A stretch of 10,784 nt of DNA from positions 1-10,784 of the forward strand of contig JAEPMM010000076.1 in the NCBI GenBank assembly GCA_017643965.1, read 5' to 3'. A program made the position numbers and the translations under genes. Shown here in pieces: positions 7,024 through 10,784 of this stretch. The notes under the pieces were generated by a model. That model was given only the letters and a program-made list of their open reading frames with translations, made no database searches and was not told where the DNA came from. Source of the DNA: Marinobacter sp. GTDB taxonomy: Bacteria > Pseudomonadota > Gammaproteobacteria > Pseudomonadales > Oleiphilaceae. Positions within the stretch are counted from its first letter, which is position 1. Each line of letters opens with the position of its first letter.

Positions 7024-7968
7024 TTATCGGGGGGCGGTGTGGGCGTTTGCCGCCGCAGTTGGTTTGCCTGCTCTGGTGGCCAGATACAACCCGGCAAGTA
7101 TCAGCAGCCCACCCACGATGTGGAAGAGCCCCAGGCGCTCGTCCAGAAACAGGCCGGCCATGATGGAGGCAAATATCGGGGTCAGATACATGAACATGGC
7201 GGCCCGCGCCGGTCCGATCCGGTGTACACCGAAGTTCCAGAAGGCGTAGGCAAGAATGCCGGGGAAAAACGCGAAATACAGCAGTGGCATGAGGGTGGCG
7301 TGGCTGAGTTGGAAGCCGCCCTTGAACACCAGCAACTCGACCAGATAGAACGGCAGAATGATCAGTGTGCCCAGGGCTATCTGGGTGGTCAGAAACGTCA
7401 GCGCCGGCAGTGGCACTGCCTGGCGCCGAAGCAGTACCGAGAACAGGCCCCAACTGGCCACGGCGGCCACCATGATCAGATCACCGGGCTGGGCTTGCAG
7501 GTTCAGCAGCACCGAAAATCGGCCGCGGGCGACCACGGTGAGGATACCCAGCACCGCCAGCGCGATCCCCAGCACCTGAACGGGCCGGGTGCGGTCACCG
7601 ATCAGCAACCAGGCCAGCAACGCGATAAAAATGGGAATGGTGGCGTTGATCAAAGCGATGTTGGTCGCTGTGGTGGTGATGGCGGCGTAATAAAGCAGTG
7701 AGTTGAACGCCGCCACACTGAAGGTGGCCAGTGCCACCATGGACCCCAGATACTGGCGGATGACCCGGCGATGGCGCAGCACGCCGGGCAGACCGAAAGG
7801 CAGCAAAACCGCCAGTGCAATGACCCAGCGCCAGAATGACATGGACAGCGGCGGGATGCTCTCAATGGTGCCCTTGGCAACGACGGCGTTACCTGCCCAG
7901 AACAGCGGGGTCAGCACCAGACCCGCGTAGGCCAGCCATAACGATTTGGAAGATTGCATGGGTGCCAT
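7024..7968 (-). CDS. EamA/DMT-superfamily transporter
   Basis: Inner-membrane permease of the drug/metabolite transporter superfamily; members export amino acids, metabolites or nucleotide-related compounds. From the chosen start it has 314 residues and about ten membrane helices arranged as two EamA repeats. The first repeat opens with LTPLFWAGNAVVAKG, the usual first helix of the family, and the second with a matching AVASWGLFSVLLRR segment. The C-terminal part contains YLTPIFASIMAGLFLDERL, a typical EamA signature. I chose the ATG at 7968-7966 because the open frame extends upstream to 8091 with about 40 hydrophilic residues unlike this family. CAGGAG lies 13 bases upstream; the ATG at 7959 is an alternative. 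An ATG at 8043, one base past the upstream stop, is less likely. It sits between a secreted hydrolase gene and the chitin-binding-like gene, all in one direction. The substrate is unknown. Confidence 0.88.
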   Translation of the reverse strand: MAPMQSSKSLWLAYAGLVLTPLFWAGNAVVAKGTIESIPPLSMSFWRWVIALAVLLPFGLPGVLRHRRVIRQYLGSMVALATFSVAAFNSLLYYAAITTTATNIALINATIPIFIALLAWLLIGDRTRPVQVLGIALAVLGILTVVARGRFSVLLNLQAQPGDLIMVAAVASWGLFSVLLRRQAVPLPALTFLTTQIALGTLIILPFYLVELLVFKGGFQLSHATLMPLLYFAFFPGILAYAFWNFGVHRIGPARAAMFMYLTPIFASIMAGLFLDERLGLFHIVGGLLILAGLYLATRAGKPTAAANAHTAPR

Positions 7969-8044
7969 GGGAGTGGTTTGGCTCCTGTTGTTGCTTTCGT
8001 GCCCCGGGGTGCGGGCCGGGAACACGTCGGAAGCCGATAGCATA

Positions 8045-9358
8045 CTACTCGCCGGGCACTTCTGCCTCCGTACCAACGTGGTAGGCGGCAAAGCCGGCCA
8101 TCACCACCTGGTCCACCGCCATACCGATAATGCGCCCGTCACTGATGGCGCGTATCGGATGCTGGGCATTGGTGATGGGATCCGCCACATAGCCCAGCAC
8201 TTCACCCTCGCTGACGCGCGCGCCAAGATCCACCTCGCTGAACAGAATGCCGCCGTTCGGCACCCGTACCCAGTTGGAATCGTAGTAGACCGGCTCGGGA
8301 TCACCCCAGACAAACATCCGCGAAATCATGCCTTCCTTGTCCAGCAGGCTGGTGAGGCTGTTCACCCCGGCATCGATCTGATGCTCCTGAATACGGTGAG
8401 ACTCACCGGCTTCCATGGTCACGGTGCGGATACCGGCCTCGACCGCGGCAGTGCGCAGCATGCCGGATGACCCGGAGCTGTGTACCACGGCCATGCGGTC
8501 AAAGCCACGGGTGAATGCGGCCACGTCGGGGTTGTTCATGTCCGCGCGCAGTTGCGGCAGGTTGGTCCGCTTCTGGGAACCGGTGTGGATATCCACCAGC
8601 ATGTCGCATTTGCGGATCACGTTCTCGAACAGCGAGTGCGCGATGCGATCTGCCAGGCTGCCGTCCGGGCTGCCCGGGAAATGGCGATTGAGATCCCGAC
8701 GATCCGGCAGGTAGCGGGTGGCCTGCTGGAATCCCGGCAGGTTGACAATGGGGATCCCGACGACGCGTCCGGACAGCTTTTCCGGATTGAGGTCGTACAC
8801 CGTGCGGCGCACAATCTCGATGCCGTTGAGTTCGTCACCATGAACGGCAGCGGTCAGGCACAGGGTGGGGCCGGGGTTGACGCCATTCACCACCAGCACG
8901 GGGGTGGGCTGGGACAGGCCAGCGATCTGGATGTTCGGTGACCAGGACAGCCGGGTCGACGTGCCGGGCCGTACTTCGGAACCCAGCAGTTCGAAGGTGG
9001 TGGCTTCCTCCGGTTCGGCGGCGTCAGCGGTGTCGTCGTCACTCGCCGGCTCCGGCACCGTGGCGATCTCCTTGAGATCGATGTCGGGAGCCACTTTGGC
9101 TGGCTCGTCCGTGTTGGCGTCTGCCGGCGGTTCATCCTGCGAGGTGTTTTTGCGCGCCGCTCTGGATGCGGCCTCCCGAAGCGGCAGAGAATTTTCCACG
9201 TCTTCGACGCTCTCATCCTCGGCCAATTCGGCAACCAGCATCTCCCTGTCGCTGATTTCCTGGTCAGCCAGCGCTGGCTGGGCGGCAGTCAGCGCCGCTG
9301 CAGTCAGAGCGCCAGCCAGTAAGGTGTATGACAGGTTGTGGAACCGGTTAAACAGCAT
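8045..9358 (-). CDS. secreted succinylglutamate desuccinylase/aspartoacylase-family zinc hydrolase
   Basis: Zinc carboxypeptidase-fold (M14-like) hydrolase; relatives remove acyl groups from amino acids (AstE, aspartoacylase). Zinc ligands fit HGDE (H173, E176) and DIHTG (H258); RRDLNRHFPG (220-229) supplies the substrate arginines, and MEAGE (315-319) holds the probable catalytic glutamate. Unlike cytoplasmic AstE it carries a clear signal peptide (cleavage after LALA, about residue 31) and so should act in the periplasm or outside. Residues 33-125 are a low-complexity linker rich in Asp, Glu, Ala and Pro before the catalytic domain, and the C-terminus (about 355-437) is a beta domain as in the family. 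The ATG at 9358-9356 has GAGGAA just upstream. It probably heads an operon with the EamA transporter (76-bp gap). Its natural substrate is unknown; a D/E-rich N-terminal region of this length is unusual. Confidence 0.88.
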   Translation of the reverse strand: MLFNRFHNLSYTLLAGALTAAALTAAQPALADQEISDREMLVAELAEDESVEDVENSLPLREAASRAARKNTSQDEPPADANTDEPAKVAPDIDLKEIATVPEPASDDDTADAAEPEEATTFELLGSEVRPGTSTRLSWSPNIQIAGLSQPTPVLVVNGVNPGPTLCLTAAVHGDELNGIEIVRRTVYDLNPEKLSGRVVGIPIVNLPGFQQATRYLPDRRDLNRHFPGSPDGSLADRIAHSLFENVIRKCDMLVDIHTGSQKRTNLPQLRADMNNPDVAAFTRGFDRMAVVHSSGSSGMLRTAAVEAGIRTVTMEAGESHRIQEHQIDAGVNSLTSLLDKEGMISRMFVWGDPEPVYYDSNWVRVPNGGILFSEVDLGARVSEGEVLGYVADPITNAQHPIRAISDGRIIGMAVDQVVMAGFAAYHVGTEAEVPGE

Positions 9359-9583
9359 AATTCCTCACAGATCGTCAGCCAGTCAGGGCACAGTCCCGCA
9401 ACCGGCGGCGTAAACGGTCACTAGGATAAAGCGCCCCTGCGAACATGAATACGGCTGTGACAAAGGTTTAATGCCACCTTCATGAAGTCTTTGTTTATTT
9501 CCGCAAAATGGCGTAATAGATACATTTACAGGTGCCGTTTTACGTTCCTGTGACATTTATACGTGCTGAAGGGAGTGAACTGT
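9359..9583. promoter_or_regulatory. divergent promoter region between the zinc hydrolase and Pmp3-like genes
   Basis: This 225-bp gap becomes AT-rich toward the small gene, as expected for a promoter. A weak plus-strand candidate pairs TTGTTT (9491-9496) with TAATAG (9514-9519) at 17 bases. Short repeats cluster near 9522-9559: a direct ACATTTA (9522-9528 and 9553-9559) flanking an ACAGG/CCTGT dyad (9528-9532 and 9547-9551). TGTGAC occurs at 9456-9461 and 9550-9555, each only half of a CRP-type site. No gene fits here. Confidence 0.35.
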
Positions 9584-9742
9584 ATGGATCTTTTGCGAAT
9601 TCTGGTTGCGATTTTGTTACCGCCTTTAGGCGTGTTTTTACAGGTAGGTATCGGCAAGCATTTCTGGATCAACATCCTGTTGACCCTTCTCGGCTACATT
9701 CCCGGCATCGTGCACGCGGTCTACATCATCGCCAAAAAATAG
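9584..9742 (+). CDS. Pmp3/YqaE-family small membrane protein
   Basis: A 52-residue hydrophobic membrane peptide of the Pmp3 (UPF0057/YqaE) family, two-helix proteins linked to stress tolerance and membrane potential in yeast, plants and bacteria. Helix 1 (LLRILVAILLPPLGVFLQVG) carries the family PPLGVFLQVG turn, and helix 2 (FWINILLTLLGYIPGIVHAVYII) carries the matching NxxLTLLGYIPGxxHAxY pattern, so recognition is firm despite its size. AAGGGAG at 9569-9575 is eight bases before the ATG. It ends in Lys-Lys and is followed by a GC hairpin, and it converges on the metallo-hydrolase gene. Stress regulation is known for the family but not visible here. Confidence 0.92.
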   Translation: MDLLRILVAILLPPLGVFLQVGIGKHFWINILLTLLGYIPGIVHAVYIIAKK

Positions 9743-9755
9743 GCGACTGCGACCG

Positions 9756-9774
9756 GCCCGGGCACGCCCCGGGC
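9756..9774. terminator. GC-rich hairpin between convergent genes
   Basis: GCCCGGG (9756-9762) and CCCGGGC (9768-9774) form a perfect seven-base stem with a five-base loop, between the Pmp3-like stop and the stop of the convergent metallo-hydrolase. There is no T tract on either side, so intrinsic termination is unproven. It could stop transcription from both genes or just protect 3' ends. Confidence 0.5.
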
Positions 9775-9778
9775 TGAG

Positions 9779-10784
9779 TCAGGGGTTCGCTCCGCTCACC
9801 GACCAGACGCCGTCCTTCTCCCGGGCCTTGCCATCCGCCTTCAGCTTCAACAGATGCGCCAGCGCGGAGCGTGCGGCCAGCCCGTGGATCGCCGCCGGCA
9901 CGTCGTCGTAGGCCACGGCCGTCAGATCTTTCAGGGTCGCCGGCGCAAGCTGCGCCAGGGCCTTGGTCACCTTGTGCTCCCGTGCCAGACGATGGGTGAT
10001 CAGGTAATCGATCACCGCCTCCGGATGCCCCATCAGAAAGCCGTGGGCCGGTGCAATAAAACGAATGGATTCCGCCAGCAGATCGTACAGCGCTTCCAGG
10101 TAGGCTTTCATATCCCCGTCGGGTGGATTGATCACCACGGTGGAGCCTTGCATGATGTGATCGCCGGAAAACAGCAGTTGCTGATCCAGCAGTAAATAGC
10201 AGATGTGATTCGATGCGTGACCCGGGGTATGAAGGGTCTTGAGGATGCCGGCCTCGGTGACAATCAGATCACCGTGTTCCGGTTGGTCGTCGGGTGCAAA
10301 CGCCTGATCCTGAGACGCCCCCGCGGGTGCCGGCAGTCCGAACACCCGGCAGCCGGTCCGGGCTTTGAGCACCGCCGTGGCCGTCGAATGATCCAGATGT
10401 GTGTGGGTCACCACCACCTGATCAATCATCCCGCCGGTCAGCGCCAGAATGCGCTCGATATGAGCCGCACTGTCCGGCCCGGGATCCAGCACGGTGAAGC
10501 GCTCATGGCCGAGCAGATAGGTGTTGGTACCGGGCCCGGTCATCATCCCGGGGTTCGGCGCGGTCAGGCGGATCACCCCGGCCGCCACTTCCACCGGCTG
10601 CCCCGGCACGATCTCCGCATGGGTCGAGCCTTCCCCCTCGGGATCCAGCTTGGCGGCCTCGTCATAAGCCGGCGAGCCCGGCTCCAGCATGATCTGCTGG
10701 CCTTTTTTGAGCGCCGGCCACGGTTGATCAGGGTACGGCTCCGGTGGGTTGGCGTGGGCGTAGCGCATGAGCGCGTCAGTGCAC
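9779..10784 (-). CDS. metallo-beta-lactamase-fold hydrolase, LACTB2-like (start may lie outside window)
   Basis: Metal-dependent hydrolase of the MBL superfamily, closest in layout to the LACTB2 group, whose human member is an endoribonuclease. Bacterial members are often named glyoxylase-like, without proof. Counting from the ATG at 10768 (329 residues), metal ligands are THTHLDHS (H122, H124, D126, H127), TPGH (H184), FSGD (D203) and PAHG (H242). PGMMTGPGTNTYLLG (73-87) matches the family's substrate loop. Residues about 255-329 form a helical C-terminal domain resembling the LACTB2 winged helix. The first 54 residues precede the MBL core and resemble an interdomain linker. The ATG at 10768 has no ribosome site, and the frame stays open through the last 16 bases, so the true start, perhaps with another N-terminal domain, may lie beyond the edge. 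Confidence 0.85.
   Translation of the reverse strand, partial: CTDALMRYAHANPPEPYPDQPWPALKKGQQIMLEPGSPAYDEAAKLDPEGEGSTHAEIVPGQPVEVAAGVIRLTAPNPGMMTGPGTNTYLLGHERFTVLDPGPDSAAHIERILALTGGMIDQVVVTHTHLDHSTATAVLKARTGCRVFGLPAPAGASQDQAFAPDDQPEHGDLIVTEAGILKTLHTPGHASNHICYLLLDQQLLFSGDHIMQGSTVVINPPDGDMKAYLEALYDLLAESIRFIAPAHGFLMGHPEAVIDYLITHRLAREHKVTKALAQLAPATLKDLTAVAYDDVPAAIHGLAARSALAHLLKLKADGKAREKDGVWSVSGANP

Noticed and set aside
6818..7453. A 211-codon minus-strand frame starting within the EamA gene and ending at the TAA
   Set aside because: Only its last 63 codons (from 7009) show a signal peptide and repeat; the upstream part overlaps the transporter out of frame.
6778..7701. A 307-codon plus-strand frame over the EamA and chitin-binding-like genes
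   Set aside because: Low-complexity Gln/Gly/His sequence typical of antisense shadows; the opposite strand holds clear families.
9456..9555. CRP/Vfr sites from two TGTGAC copies
   Set aside because: Both lack the TCACA partner half at the right spacing.

Overview
The window is GC-rich, densely coded chromosomal DNA from a Gram-negative bacterium, most likely a gammaproteobacterium. Three things suggest this: a long FadE-type acyl-CoA dehydrogenase with an N-terminal membrane anchor, a PEP-CTERM exported protein (this sorting system occurs in Gram-negatives that make exopolysaccharide), and Sec signal peptides. An aquatic or marine relative of Marinobacter or Alcanivorax would fit, but that placement is inference from gene content. 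I see no rRNA, tRNA, CRISPR array, insertion sequence, phage gene or integration site.

Left part (1-4254, all minus strand). In transcription order: an AEC-family membrane transporter, the beta-oxidation enzyme FadE, and the first 208 codons of the ATPase of a nitrate/sulfonate/taurine-type ABC importer, which runs off the left edge. An AT-rich 124-bp gap with two adjacent short dyads lies before the ABC gene. Middle part (4255-6478, plus strand). A divergent 201-bp region separates the AEC transporter from a MalY/PatB-type PLP-dependent C-S lyase. Next is a 203-residue PEP-CTERM protein with a good -24/-12 (sigma-54) promoter candidate, an inverted repeat in its leader and a clear intrinsic terminator.

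Right part (6479-10784). A minus-strand cluster, probably one operon, encodes a secreted zinc hydrolase of the succinylglutamate desuccinylase/aspartoacylase family with a long acidic linker, an EamA-type transporter, and a secreted protein with two chitin-binding-like repeats. The last gene is split by an in-frame TAA in the middle of its first repeat. Across a 225-bp divergent region, a 52-residue Pmp3/YqaE-type membrane peptide is encoded on the plus strand. It converges on a LACTB2-like metallo-beta-lactamase-fold hydrolase whose frame is still open at the right edge.

Two observations deserve follow-up. One is the sigma-54-like promoter directly upstream of the PEP-CTERM gene, which fits the RpoN-dependent PrsK/PrsR regulation known for such systems. 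The other is the nonsense-split tandem-repeat secreted protein, whose downstream half remains open and has its own possible ribosome site. I found no convincing wholly new system; most genes belong to known families.
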